A DNA stretch of 36,158 nt from UBA699 sp050261915. Lineage in GTDB: Bacteria > Bacillota > Clostridia > Clostridiales > Clostridiaceae. The notes under the pieces are model-generated. The model was not told the origin of the DNA and searched no databases. It saw only the letters and a list, made by a program, of their open reading frames with translations. Of the stretch, positions 15,167 to 23,196 are shown piece by piece. The stretch is from the NCBI GenBank assembly GCA_050261915.1, contig JBLNDT010000031.1:1-36158 (forward strand), read 5' to 3'. The translations under genes were made by a program, and so were the position numbers. The first letter of the stretch is position 1. Each line of letters begins with the position of its first letter.

Positions 15167-17794
15167 TCATAATATTCCAAGTTCCTTTGCCTTTGCAATT
15201 GCCTGCACTCTGTTGTGAACTCCAAGCTTGCTGAATATATTCAAGATATGGCTCTTGGCAGTACTTTCGGTAATAAAAAGCTTCTTGGCTATCTCCGAAT
15301 TCTTAGCACCGTTTTCTATAAGTCTAAGTACCTCTTTTTCCCTTTTGCTTACAAGCTCCACATTTTCATCTGTTGAATACAAGGATAAAACTTTATTTAG
15401 ATATTCACTCATCCTATAATAATCCTGATTAAATTTCATACCCTTAATTGTTTTAAGCAGTATTTTTGCCATCTTAACATTTTTAAACCTGAATATCCTC
15501 ACATACCCATGTCTGCAGCCTATTATTAAGGCTTCCCTCATATCCTTGGTAGCATTTTCATACTGGTCTTCCTTTGAAAATATCTGAGATCTAAGAATGT
15601 GAGATTTTAAAGATAAATATGGATTAATGCTGTTTTTATCTAAAATCAGCAGTTTGTTTAAAAGCATCAGGGCATCATCACTTTTTTCTTTATGAATCAG
15701 CATTTGTGCAAATAAAGTAAGTTCTTCTTTTATTTTTAAATCCCTTTTCCCAATATACTTTTCAACTACCCCTATTTTCCCCGACTCCATAAACCTTTCC
15801 ATCTTTAATATTTCCAGATATTCCTTTAATTTATGGAAATGATATCTGTCCGACAATTTGTTATCCTTATGCTTTTGTTCAAGAGCCTCAATTTTTTCAT
15901 ATACCTTTTCCAAAGCCGGCTTATTGTTTTTTTCAATAAGAATACCTACATAAGTGTAATATCCAATAAATAATGTGTAATAGTGATTATAGTATTCACC
16001 ATCATCTTCAATGAATTTCAACCCTTTTAATACATATTCCTCTGCCTTGTCAATCAGGTTCTTTTCAAAATAAACCAAAGCAAGAACAATATAGAAACAT
16101 GCCATAAGAGAAGACTTTTTTAGTTTATCTTCCACGTTAAGGTTTATACATATATCACATATATTCTCACATTCCGCCAGGGATCCCCTTAAAAGTTTTG
16201 TGAAAACAATTGTCCTTGCAGCAACAAGATACAAGGCACTATCCTTATTTCCCTGACTTAAAAGCATTGCCTTATTAAAATAGTCCTTTTCACATTCTTT
16301 ATCTCCTGAGTAAAAACAAGCTACTCCTGATTTTAATTTAATTATCATTTCAAAGAAACTGCTGTCTCCAACAAAGGATCCAGCCTTTTCGTAGCAGCTG
16401 AGGCTTTTTTTATATTCACAGTTTATGAGATTTTTATCTCCTTCAACAATATTAAGCATTCCAAGACATTCTTTCCTATATTCCTCATCCCTGCATTCCT
16501 CCAAAGCCTTTTTGGCAAATTCATAATACTTTCCATAACTTATATTGTCATAAATATAAATATACATATATGCAATACAAAACTTTGCGTTTTCAATTAT
16601 TTTATCCTGAGGAATTTTGTCCATCCAGCTCATCACATAGAAGTAATCATTGCATAATATTTTTTTTACACATTGAGTTTCTATCAGTTGAATTACAGTA
16701 CTGTAATTCCCTGCATCAATATACTGCTTAACAGCACTATTAATAAACCCCTGTTCTTCATACCACTTTGCAGCTCTGCTGCTGGCATCATGAGCTTCAT
16801 CCTTATTCATACCCTTTAATCTGCTTAGCAAAAATCCTTTAAAGAGCCTGTGATAAATAAATTCCTTACCTTTATAATCACATCTGTCTATAAACAGATT
16901 CCTGTCATAAATTTGTTCAAGGATCTGCTGACTGTTTTTTCTCATGCTCACAGCATTACATATTTCAGCATTCAGTTCATCTAAAACTGAAGTTTTAAGG
17001 AGAAAGTCTTTTTCATCCTCTGAAATTCCACTCATGACCTCCTCAGAAAAGTAATCCTGAATGTAGCTGTTTTCCCCGTTAAATTCATGCTCAATTTCAG
17101 CTATGTTACTAGTCCCAATGGAAAGAAGACCTATTTGAAGCCCCGCAACCCACCCCTCCATGCAGTCTCTAAGGAGTTTTGATTTTTTTTCTGAAATAGG
17201 CTCCTTTAAGTTCCTGCTGTAGAACTGGTATGTTTCTTCATAGGAAAAGTTGAATTCATTTTTGTAAATCTCAGTTAGTTCACCATTTAGTCTCAGCCTT
17301 GCTAGATTAATATCTGGCTTAGTCCTGCTGGATATAATAATATGGATATTTTCTCCCATTCCATCAATGAAGTGTTTTATTCCTGTATGTATATCCTTGT
17401 TTTTTATATATTGAAAATTGTCAAAAACAAAAATTATTTCTTTTTCTATAGCCCCCATATTAAACAGCAGGGTATCCACTAAATTGCTGTCTTCATTAAA
17501 TAATTCACCTTGGTGAAGCTTCTCTGATGCGGCTTTTATGCAGGCCCAGAAGGCTTCTGTATTGTTTTCTCTCTCATCAAAGGAAATCCAAATTATACTG
17601 TCCCTTAAATTTCTTGATTCTATCCATCCAGCCAAGGAAGTGGTTTTACCTGCTCCAGCAGAGGCTGAGATAATAGTAAGCTTTGAACATAATGTTTTGT
17701 CAAGGCTTTCGTAGATGCTCAATCGATCCACTATTTTATTTTTACTTTTAGGAATTGAAAATTTACATTTATTATTTAAATAATTCACTTTCAT
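15167..17794 (-). CDS. LuxR-family transcriptional regulator, MalT-like STAND ATPase
   Basis: 875 residues, close to the length of MalT. Order: an N-terminal NTPase with Walker A SASAGAGKTT (K50) and Walker B-like IFVFDNFQYI, a winged-helix/sensor region, a long helical TPR-type middle (about 340-790), and a C-terminal LuxR helix-turn-helix (VSKREKEVLRLIENGAKNSE then STAKSHILNIFSKLGVHNRVQAIAKAKELG). Such proteins are ATP-dependent, ligand-triggered activators that bind rows of short boxes. GGAGAT for this gene lies inside the end of the upstream pepT-like gene, and the two are three bases apart, so they form one operon. The likely ligand is a peptide or amino acid, inferred from context. Confidence 0.9.
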   Translation of the reverse strand: MKVNYLNNKCKFSIPKSKNKIVDRLSIYESLDKTLCSKLTIISASAGAGKTTSLAGWIESRNLRDSIIWISFDERENNTEAFWACIKAASEKLHQGELFNEDSNLVDTLLFNMGAIEKEIIFVFDNFQYIKNKDIHTGIKHFIDGMGENIHIIISSRTKPDINLARLRLNGELTEIYKNEFNFSYEETYQFYSRNLKEPISEKKSKLLRDCMEGWVAGLQIGLLSIGTSNIAEIEHEFNGENSYIQDYFSEEVMSGISEDEKDFLLKTSVLDELNAEICNAVSMRKNSQQILEQIYDRNLFIDRCDYKGKEFIYHRLFKGFLLSRLKGMNKDEAHDASSRAAKWYEEQGFINSAVKQYIDAGNYSTVIQLIETQCVKKILCNDYFYVMSWMDKIPQDKIIENAKFCIAYMYIYIYDNISYGKYYEFAKKALEECRDEEYRKECLGMLNIVEGDKNLINCEYKKSLSCYEKAGSFVGDSSFFEMIIKLKSGVACFYSGDKECEKDYFNKAMLLSQGNKDSALYLVAARTIVFTKLLRGSLAECENICDICINLNVEDKLKKSSLMACFYIVLALVYFEKNLIDKAEEYVLKGLKFIEDDGEYYNHYYTLFIGYYTYVGILIEKNNKPALEKVYEKIEALEQKHKDNKLSDRYHFHKLKEYLEILKMERFMESGKIGVVEKYIGKRDLKIKEELTLFAQMLIHKEKSDDALMLLNKLLILDKNSINPYLSLKSHILRSQIFSKEDQYENATKDMREALIIGCRHGYVRIFRFKNVKMAKILLKTIKGMKFNQDYYRMSEYLNKVLSLYSTDENVELVSKREKEVLRLIENGAKNSEIAKKLFITESTAKSHILNIFSKLGVHNRVQAIAKAKELGIL

Positions 17795-17797
17795 ATT

Positions 17798-19024
17798 TTA
17801 TATCTCCGCAAACAATTCAACTATTTTCAAAATTACTTCCACAGCCTTTTCCATGCCATATATTGATACATACTCATACTTGCTGTGATTATTATGGCCT
17901 CCTGCTGAAAGATTAGGAGTAGGCAGACCCAGAAAAGATAGTCTTCCTCCATCCGTTCCCCCTCTTAAAGGGCGTAAGTCAGGAAGTATATTAACTTCCT
18001 TCATAGCTTCAATAGCAATGTCAACAATATATTTTACCGCCTCTATTTTTTCTTTCATGTTCCTGTATTGTTCTGTTATTTCAATAATTGCAGTACCTTC
18101 CCCATATTTTTTGTTTATACTATGTACAGCCTGTTCCATAAATTCTTTTCTCTCTTCAAAACCGCCTTCGTCAAAATCCCTTATTGCATAATGAAGTTTT
18201 GTCTCCTCAACCTTGCCATTAAAGGACAATATGTGATAAAACCCTTCATAACCATCAGTATTTTCTGGAGTTTCACCGCTTGGGATCATGCTCATAAGTT
18301 CTTCTCCAAGCCTTATGGAATTGATCATTACTCCTTTAGCTTCCCCCGTAAAAACACTCTTTCCGAAAATTGTTATCTTAGCACTTGCTGCATTAAAATT
18401 TTCACATCTCAATTCACCTACACCATCCCCATCAAGGGTATAGGCAATATGCGCGTTAAACTTTTCAACATCAAAATGCTCCCCGATTTTACCTATTTCT
18501 TCATCCGTGGTAAATGCAATTCTAACTTCCCCATGTTTAATATTAGGATTATTCTTCAAAGTATCCATAGCTGTAAGTATTTCAGCAATTCCAGCCTTGT
18601 CATCTGCTCCCAAAAGAGTGTTGCCGTCAGTTGTTATAAGAGTTTTGCCAACATAATTCCTAAGACTTGGATATTCCTTAGGGGAAAGTATTATGTTCTT
18701 TTCTTCATTTAGGATTATATCCTCACCATTATAGTTTTCCACAAATTTTGGATTAACATTCTTCCCAGAAACCTCAGGACTTGTGTCCATATGTGCTATA
18801 AAACCTATTACAGGAACATCTCTTTCAACATTTGACGGAAGGGTTGCCATAATATATCCATTTTCGTCAAGTGATATATCTTCTAAGCCTATTGACTTAA
18901 TTTCCTCCACAAGCTCAAGGGCAAGCTCCATTTGTCCCTTTGTGGTGGGGCTGGTTAAGGACTCCTCGTCAGCTCTAGTATCATATTTAACATATTTAAG
19001 AAATCTATCTACAACATTCATCAC
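17798..19024 (-). CDS. Peptidase T paralogue with altered substrate pocket
   Basis: 407-408 residues, collinear with the PepT at 13733-14959. The zinc and catalytic residues are kept: GFIAHMDTSP, LLGADDKAG, TDEEIG and GGHN. Several substrate-region motifs differ: canonical NVHPG is SVFTG (F225), VDGGEIGELEY is LDGDGVGELRC, and NFHGKFEY is NNHSKYEY. This suggests an active peptidase with changed specificity. Start is GTG 19024 (seven bases after AAAGGA) or the next codon, ATG 19021; both give nearly the same protein. It is followed three bases later by the MalT-like regulator and preceded by a strong hairpin at 19046-19069. Confidence 0.88.
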   Translation of the reverse strand: MMNVVDRFLKYVKYDTRADEESLTSPTTKGQMELALELVEEIKSIGLEDISLDENGYIMATLPSNVERDVPVIGFIAHMDTSPEVSGKNVNPKFVENYNGEDIILNEEKNIILSPKEYPSLRNYVGKTLITTDGNTLLGADDKAGIAEILTAMDTLKNNPNIKHGEVRIAFTTDEEIGKIGEHFDVEKFNAHIAYTLDGDGVGELRCENFNAASAKITIFGKSVFTGEAKGVMINSIRLGEELMSMIPSGETPENTDGYEGFYHILSFNGKVEETKLHYAIRDFDEGGFEERKEFMEQAVHSINKKYGEGTAIIEITEQYRNMKEKIEAVKYIVDIAIEAMKEVNILPDLRPLRGGTDGGRLSFLGLPTPNLSAGGHNNHSKYEYVSIYGMEKAVEVILKIVELFAEI

Positions 19025-19039
19025 TACTAATTCCTTTCA

Positions 19040-19069
19040 AAATAAAAAATCATACTAAAGTATGATTTT
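19040..19069 (-). terminator. Hairpin between diguanylate cyclase and second pepT
   Basis: AAAATCATAC-TTTA-GTATGATTTT, a 10-bp perfect stem followed on the minus strand by TTATTTT. It can terminate the diguanylate cyclase transcript. It lies only about 22 bases before the pepT-like start and carries two inverted GTATGA cores, so it may also act as leader hairpin or operator. An extended -10-like TGTTATATT lies just upstream of it. Confidence 0.7.
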
Positions 19070-19103
19070 AATAATATAACATAATTATTATATTCATATA
19101 AAA

Positions 19104-20231
19104 TTAAAAACTCAAGGATTTCCTAATGTTTTTATTACAATACATCAAAGCATCCACATGATTTAAGAATTGCTCTATACTGCTGAAGTTTTTATTAAAC
19201 AAGTCAGCACCAAAGCTGCATTCAAGCTTATATCCCTTAGTGTTTTCCCCGTTGTACTTTGCAAACCTCGAATTTATCCTGTCAAGAACTTCACTTAAGT
19301 CATCTTTGGATACATTGTCCAGCATTATTATAAATTCATCTCCACCCCATCTTGCTATAACATCTGTTTTTCTAAGAATATCAGTTATTAAATTCACTGC
19401 ATTTTTTATTGCTTCATCACCCTCAACATGTCCAAATTCGTCATTTATATTCTTCAACCCGTCAATATCAATAAAAATAACACCAAAATCATCATTGTTT
19501 TTAATTCTCATAGAAATATAATAGTCAAAGGAAGATCTGGTCCATACCCCTGTAAGCCCATCTATATGCACCATTCTCTGCTGAAGTAAATTATATACTA
19601 TAACCAGGGAAAATGCGGATGAACTCCACATTAGCAGTATTCCATAAAACATAGTCTGAAGAATCCCGCCTAAAATGGGGAAAATACCAAATATAAGTAT
19701 AGGTATGAAATCCTGTTTTACTATTTTTCTTCTTTGTTTTAGTATTACAAAAAAGCTTAAAATTAAATATATATAAGTTATAACAGCGGAAATTATAAAA
19801 AACGAACCTCTATTATATACATTTTCTTTAGTAATATAAAAAACCAGTCCATAAAAAGGTGATAAAAAAGTAATAACAGAATTTATTAAAACCGGCACAA
19901 GCAGCAATACCCGCTTAATTCTTGTCAACCTCTCCTCTGGTGTCACCCAGGTATATATAAAGCTAAACCAGGAATATGTTAAAATTGGAGCTGTGAAAAA
20001 TAAACAAGTATGAATTAATTTAGATACTATTATAAACATTTGCTCTGGTCTTTTATTAAGAATGCAGGTAGCTGTTTCAAATATAATTTCCAAAATAATA
20101 ATTAAAGATGTTGTTAAAAACTTCTTGTTAAGCTTATCTCTCCTATCTAAATTTCTATACCCAATAGAAAAAACAAGTCCAAGCATAATTAATGCTGCTA
20201 GGTTTATGTCTATACGCAAAAATGTGTTCAT
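19104..20231 (-). CDS. Membrane-bound diguanylate cyclase (GGDEF)
   Basis: 375 residues. About seven hydrophobic segments in residues 5-220 form a membrane sensor resembling histidine-kinase N-terminal 7TM modules. A C-terminal GGDEF domain follows, with an intact catalytic GGDEF (about 296-300) and an RxxD product-inhibition site (RKTD) five residues before it, so it should make c-di-GMP and be feedback-controlled. IDGLTGVWTRSSFDYY and FIDIDGLKNINDEFGH are standard domain parts. ATG 20231 is chosen since GGAGAT lies six bases before it; the longer TTG start at 20249 lacks a site. It begins 14 bases after the DUF488 stop and is co-transcribed with it. Confidence 0.9.
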   Translation of the reverse strand: MNTFLRIDINLAALIMLGLVFSIGYRNLDRRDKLNKKFLTTSLIIILEIIFETATCILNKRPEQMFIIVSKLIHTCLFFTAPILTYSWFSFIYTWVTPEERLTRIKRVLLLVPVLINSVITFLSPFYGLVFYITKENVYNRGSFFIISAVITYIYLILSFFVILKQRRKIVKQDFIPILIFGIFPILGGILQTMFYGILLMWSSSAFSLVIVYNLLQQRMVHIDGLTGVWTRSSFDYYISMRIKNNDDFGVIFIDIDGLKNINDEFGHVEGDEAIKNAVNLITDILRKTDVIARWGGDEFIIMLDNVSKDDLSEVLDRINSRFAKYNGENTKGYKLECSFGADLFNKNFSSIEQFLNHVDALMYCNKNIRKSLSF

Positions 20232-20245
20232 TTTGATATCTCCAA

Positions 20246-20689
20246 TCAAAGATGCGATATTTCAGTGCCCGGAATTAGTTCTGCAATAAATTCAGCTATC
20301 AGTTTTCTGTGACATCCATCTGCCTTATCCTCACTGCAGAGTAGACATGCATTCTCTAGAAATTCACCATATTCCTCTAATATTATACTATCAAAATCCC
20401 TTGATTTAAGTACTTTTTTAAATTCACTTTCAAATTCTTCAGGGGTTATACCACCAGCTTTATATTTATCGTACAGTTCCTTGCTGGGTGCAAGTCTAAT
20501 ATCATGCTTGTATGGTATATTAAGTATCACGCTTGTAAAGTATTCTAAATCTTTTCCCTTGGCAAAACCTGCCAACTGCGATACATTGTTTAATCTTATA
20601 TCCAGCAAAAACCTTACTTTATTTTTACCTAGAAGTTCAAAAAATGTTTCTGCATTTTTCTTAGTAAACCCTATGGTATATAGTTTCAT
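20246..20689 (-). CDS. DUF488 family protein
   Basis: 147 residues. Recognised by the N-terminal KLYTIGFTKKNAETFFELL, LLDIRLNNVSQLAGFAKGKDLEYF and the C-terminal LLCSEDKADGCHRKLIAEFI, where the Cys/His pair is conserved in the family. The biochemical role of DUF488 is not established. GGAGGGG lies about ten bases before the ATG. First gene of a two-gene unit with the diguanylate cyclase, an association that may be only transcriptional. Confidence 0.85.
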   Translation of the reverse strand: MKLYTIGFTKKNAETFFELLGKNKVRFLLDIRLNNVSQLAGFAKGKDLEYFTSVILNIPYKHDIRLAPSKELYDKYKAGGITPEEFESEFKKVLKSRDFDSIILEEYGEFLENACLLCSEDKADGCHRKLIAEFIAELIPGTEISHL

Positions 20690-20736
20690 TTATTTCATTC
20701 CCCTCCAATATGTTTAATCCAATTATATTCTACATA

Positions 20737-20767
20737 ATAAAAGAGGAAAGGTCTACCCTTTCCTCTT
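20737..20767 (-). terminator. Terminator of the XRE regulator, stop codon in loop
   Basis: AAGAGGAAAGG / CCTTTCCTCTT, an 11-bp perfect stem at 20741-20767, whose five-base loop holds the TAG stop (20753-20755). The minus tail is TTATTATG, a modest U tract. Confidence 0.75.
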
Positions 20768-21856
20768 ATCCAATGCCTTTAAACCAATTATAAATTTTTT
20801 AAACCTCATATCTTCTCGTATTTTGTCAAATTCAGCACTTTCTAAAATTTTAAACATATTTTCATATAAATTCATTGTAATAGTTTGTTTTCCTTCAGGA
20901 ATTTCATTAAAACACCAAATTTTTTTATATGACCTTGGATTATTTATATCATTCACCTTCATGTCTTCTGCCATCTTATCCAATATATCCATTGCCTTTT
21001 CAAGTTCATCTAATTTAAGATAGGTCTGTGCAAGACTTAGGTATTCTGTTGACAAACCAATACCTGCCCCATTATCATCAGAAAACATTTTGTTTATATT
21101 AATACTCAAATTATAATATTTCTCAACCATGGATAAATCCGCACTTTCTTTCATATGTGAGTTTGCAAGCCCTATGCAAACCATACCCATGTAGTGTAAA
21201 TTTTTAAACAAATGGCTCTGGAGTATTTCTCTGGCTTTTTTTATGTCACCTTTATCGATATATATATTTGCCATAATTAATTCTGGATCAAGCTGACTTT
21301 TTCTAATTTTATTCAAAGCCTCTACTGCTTTATCCTGCTCACCTATGGTTGGATACAACGCTCCAAGCTGAAACAGTGCCTGTTCAACCAGATCATCGCT
21401 GCAACAGTTATCTGCCACATCTTCAAACAACCTTATTGTTTCACTTATTATATCATTAGCTTTATCCACCTCTGTAAATTTCCAGGAATACATTAAATAA
21501 AGGAAAGCCATCCTTAACTTAAGGTAGAAGGAATTTGGGTACTTTGAAATGTACTCCTTGGCTCTTTCTTCTCCCTTCTCCAATTCCCCTCTGCTAAACA
21601 ACTTTTCACATTCAGTAAACAGCTTCATTACTTCATCCTCTGTAAGATCAATTTTGAAGTTTAATAATGTATCCATACTTACATTAAAAAAGGTTGCAAG
21701 TACAGGCAGCAGTGTAATATCTGGATATGATGCGCCGCTTTCCCACTTTGAAACTGCAGCTGTTGAAACTCCAATAAAAGAACCAAGCTGGTCCTGAGTA
21801 ATTCCCTTTTCTTTTCTTAACCTGAAAATAACGTCACCAATTATTAACTTATTCAT
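20753..21856 (-). CDS. XRE-family regulator with TPR-like C-terminal domain
   Basis: 367 residues. Residues about 5-62 are an XRE helix-turn-helix (IFRLRKEKGITQDQLGSFIG, then VSTAAVSKWESGASYPDITL). The remainder is helical with several TPR-like units (FQLGALYPTIGEQDKAVEAL, LAQTYLKLDELEKAMDIL), as in peptide- or protein-responsive regulators of Firmicutes. GGAG precedes the ATG by nine bases. Its promoter (21899-21927) carries a perfect 16-bp palindrome just after the predicted transcription start, which suggests self-repression. No partner gene is adjacent on the same strand, so targets are unknown. Confidence 0.85.
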   Translation of the reverse strand: MNKLIIGDVIFRLRKEKGITQDQLGSFIGVSTAAVSKWESGASYPDITLLPVLATFFNVSMDTLLNFKIDLTEDEVMKLFTECEKLFSRGELEKGEERAKEYISKYPNSFYLKLRMAFLYLMYSWKFTEVDKANDIISETIRLFEDVADNCCSDDLVEQALFQLGALYPTIGEQDKAVEALNKIRKSQLDPELIMANIYIDKGDIKKAREILQSHLFKNLHYMGMVCIGLANSHMKESADLSMVEKYYNLSININKMFSDDNGAGIGLSTEYLSLAQTYLKLDELEKAMDILDKMAEDMKVNDINNPRSYKKIWCFNEIPEGKQTITMNLYENMFKILESAEFDKIREDMRFKKFIIGLKALDKRKG

Positions 21857-21878
21857 AAATTACCACTCCATATAGTTA

Positions 21879-21894
21879 TTGTAAGATCTTACAA
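21879..21894. promoter_or_regulatory. Perfect 16-bp palindrome, likely operator of the XRE gene
   Basis: TTGTAAGATCTTACAA lies about five to twenty bases downstream of the predicted transcription start of the XRE-TPR gene and 23 bases before its start codon. Confidence 0.6.
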
Positions 21895-21898
21895 ACTC

Positions 21899-21927
21899 AG
21901 TATAGCTCAATTTATATAAATTACCAA
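21899..21927 (-). promoter_or_regulatory. Promoter of the XRE-TPR regulator
   Basis: Minus strand: -35 TTGGTA (21922-21927), 17-base spacer, -10 TATACT (21899-21904). Confidence 0.6.
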
Positions 21928-21954
21928 TGGATTTAAAGTTGAATATTAAAGTTG

Positions 21955-21977
21955 TAATTTAACCACTGGTTAAATTA
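21955..21977. promoter_or_regulatory. Perfect 23-bp palindrome in the divergent spacer
   Basis: Arms TAATTTAACCA and TGGTTAAATTA around a single central C (21966). It lies between the XRE gene and the 48-aa gene, roughly 75 bases before the latter's start. It has no U tail and looks like a protein-binding site. Confidence 0.55.
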
Positions 21978-22052
21978 GTTTTATAGAATAATTCCTTAAT
22001 TTATACAGATACTAAATAGGCTATTTATATACAAATGAAGGGAATGATAATA

Positions 22053-22199
22053 ATGGATAATAACAAAAATAGAATAAAAGACAGGGAAAAGAGCAATGCA
22101 GAATTAAGAAAGATGGATCCCAAAGGACATGGGGATGCAGGAATTATTGCTGGTGAAAAAATTGGTGTTCATGATGGAAAACATGAAAAAAGCAAATAG
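22053..22199 (+). CDS. 48-aa hydrophilic protein of unknown function
   Basis: A short gene starting at ATG 22053 with AAGGGA nine bases before it and ending TAG at 22197-22199. The product is strongly hydrophilic and charged, with Lys/Glu/Asp-rich ends and a central Gly-rich segment (GHGDAGIIAGEKIG) that looks like a conserved motif. A terminator follows within ten bases. The good ribosome site, the terminator and the composition support a real gene. Small clostridial spore or stress proteins have similar composition, but I do not recognise a family. Confidence 0.65.
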   Translation: MDNNKNRIKDREKSNAELRKMDPKGHGDAGIIAGEKIGVHDGKHEKSK

Positions 22200-22208
22200 G
22201 TGATTTAG

Positions 22209-22238
22209 AGGAAGTAAAAATTTGCTTCCTTTTATTTT
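22209..22238 (+). terminator. Terminator of the 48-aa gene
   Basis: AGGAAG-T-AAA / TTT-G-CTTCCT hairpin followed by TTTATTTT. The minus strand also has an A/T-rich flank, so it may serve the convergent ykvA-like gene, which ends at 22257. Confidence 0.75.
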
Positions 22239-22256
22239 AAAATAGGACAAGTTATA

Positions 22257-22625
22257 TCACTTAATAAATAATCTTGCTGCCATCAGCAATAATAATATCC
22301 ATATACAAATAATAGGGATAGAAAAATACCATTTTTTCGGTTTGCCATTGTTCCATAAATCAACTGCATCTTTTCTACATTCCTTTAATACCTCTTCAGG
22401 TATAAGTTTTAAAGTAAGGGCAACCAAAACAGGAACTATAATTACATCGTCCAACATCCCGATTACAGGTATAAAGTCAGGTATCAAATCAATAGGTGAT
22501 AATACATACCCAATTGCAATAGCAGCAAATATTTTTGCAGCAATAGGTGTGTCTTTTTTCCTTAATGCTATAAATACTGCAGGTATATCTGCTTTTAATT
22601 TGCTTGCTCTTTCTTTAATGTTCAT
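22257..22625 (-). CDS. YkvA family (DUF1232) membrane protein
   Basis: 122 residues. The DUF1232 signature is clear: KIFAAIAIGYVLSPIDLIPDFIPVIGMLDDVII, with the SPIDLIPDFIP core, followed by a second hydrophobic segment and a C-terminal transmembrane helix. The role of the family is not established. GGGAG precedes the ATG by nine bases. An extended -10 (TGTTATAAT, minus strand near 22669-22674) forms its likely promoter, and that element is part of a short palindrome TGTTAATTATAACA. Confidence 0.87.
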   Translation of the reverse strand: MNIKERASKLKADIPAVFIALRKKDTPIAAKIFAAIAIGYVLSPIDLIPDFIPVIGMLDDVIIVPVLVALTLKLIPEEVLKECRKDAVDLWNNGKPKKWYFSIPIICIWILLLLMAARLFIK

Positions 22626-22660
22626 AATCTTCTGCTCCCTTTAAAATGTACTTATTATTA

Positions 22661-22674
22661 TGTTAATTATAACA
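22661..22674 (-). promoter_or_regulatory. Extended -10 promoter / palindrome of the ykvA-like gene
   Basis: The minus strand contains TGTTATAAT within the palindrome TGTTATAATTAACA; no good -35 is seen. Confidence 0.4.
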
Positions 22675-22713
22675 AATTATTAATGGAAAAGTATATCTGA
22701 CTTTACTCCTCAA

Positions 22714-22750
22714 CATTAACCTTGACGTTAATGTTAACCAGTGATAATAT
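22714..22750 (+). promoter_or_regulatory. merR-MFS promoter with operator-like inverted repeat
   Basis: -35 TTGACG (22722-22727), 17-base spacer, -10 TAATAT (22745-22750). A perfect inverted repeat CATTAAC-CTTGAC-GTTAATG (22714-22733) covers the -35, and a third TTAAC copy follows in the spacer. This fits control by the MerR protein encoded just downstream. Confidence 0.7.
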
Positions 22751-22770
22751 AGCTTTTGGGAGATGAGTAT

Positions 22771-23196
22771 ATGGATATAAAATATTATCAAATAGAGGAA
22801 GTAGCAAAACTTACAGGCCTTACAAAAAGAACAATAAGATACTATGAGGATATGGAGCTTCTAAAGCCTGAACGGACAAATGCCAGCTACAGACAATACA
22901 CAGATGAAGATATTAATTTAATAAAGGAAATAAAAAATTTGAGAAGCAAGCTTGGAATGAACTTAGCCGAGGTCCAGCATTTTATTGGGTTAAAGAAAAG
23001 TATAAATGAAATTCTTCTAGGGGATATAACTGACAAAGACCAAATAGAAGAAATAGAAAAAAAACTGCTGGAACTTCAATGTCTCATAGAAGAAAGGGAA
23101 GCTGTGTTAAGAAAAATCAAACACAACTCCACTAATTATTTAATTGAGATAAAGAAAGTGAAGTCATATTTGGAGGGACACAATAATGAAAGATAA
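22771..23196 (+). CDS. MerR-family transcriptional regulator
   Basis: 141 residues. The N-terminal winged helix is typical: YYQIEEVAKLTGLTKRTIRYYEDMELLKP then SYRQYTDEDI, followed by a coiled-coil dimerisation helix rich in Glu/Lys. No large ligand domain or cysteine metal site is seen at the C-terminus, so the inducer is unknown. GGGAG lies eight bases before ATG 22771; the in-frame TTG at 22756 has no site. Its stop overlaps the start of the MFS transporter by 11 bases, so the two are translated together, and the regulator most likely controls this exporter and itself. Confidence 0.92.
   Translation: MDIKYYQIEEVAKLTGLTKRTIRYYEDMELLKPERTNASYRQYTDEDINLIKEIKNLRSKLGMNLAEVQHFIGLKKSINEILLGDITDKDQIEEIEKKLLELQCLIEEREAVLRKIKHNSTNYLIEIKKVKSYLEGHNNER

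Noticed and set aside
18068..18712. 214-aa open frame on the plus strand
   Set aside because: It lies wholly antisense to the pepT-like gene, has a Phe/Ser/Cys-rich composition typical of a shadow frame, and no ribosome site.
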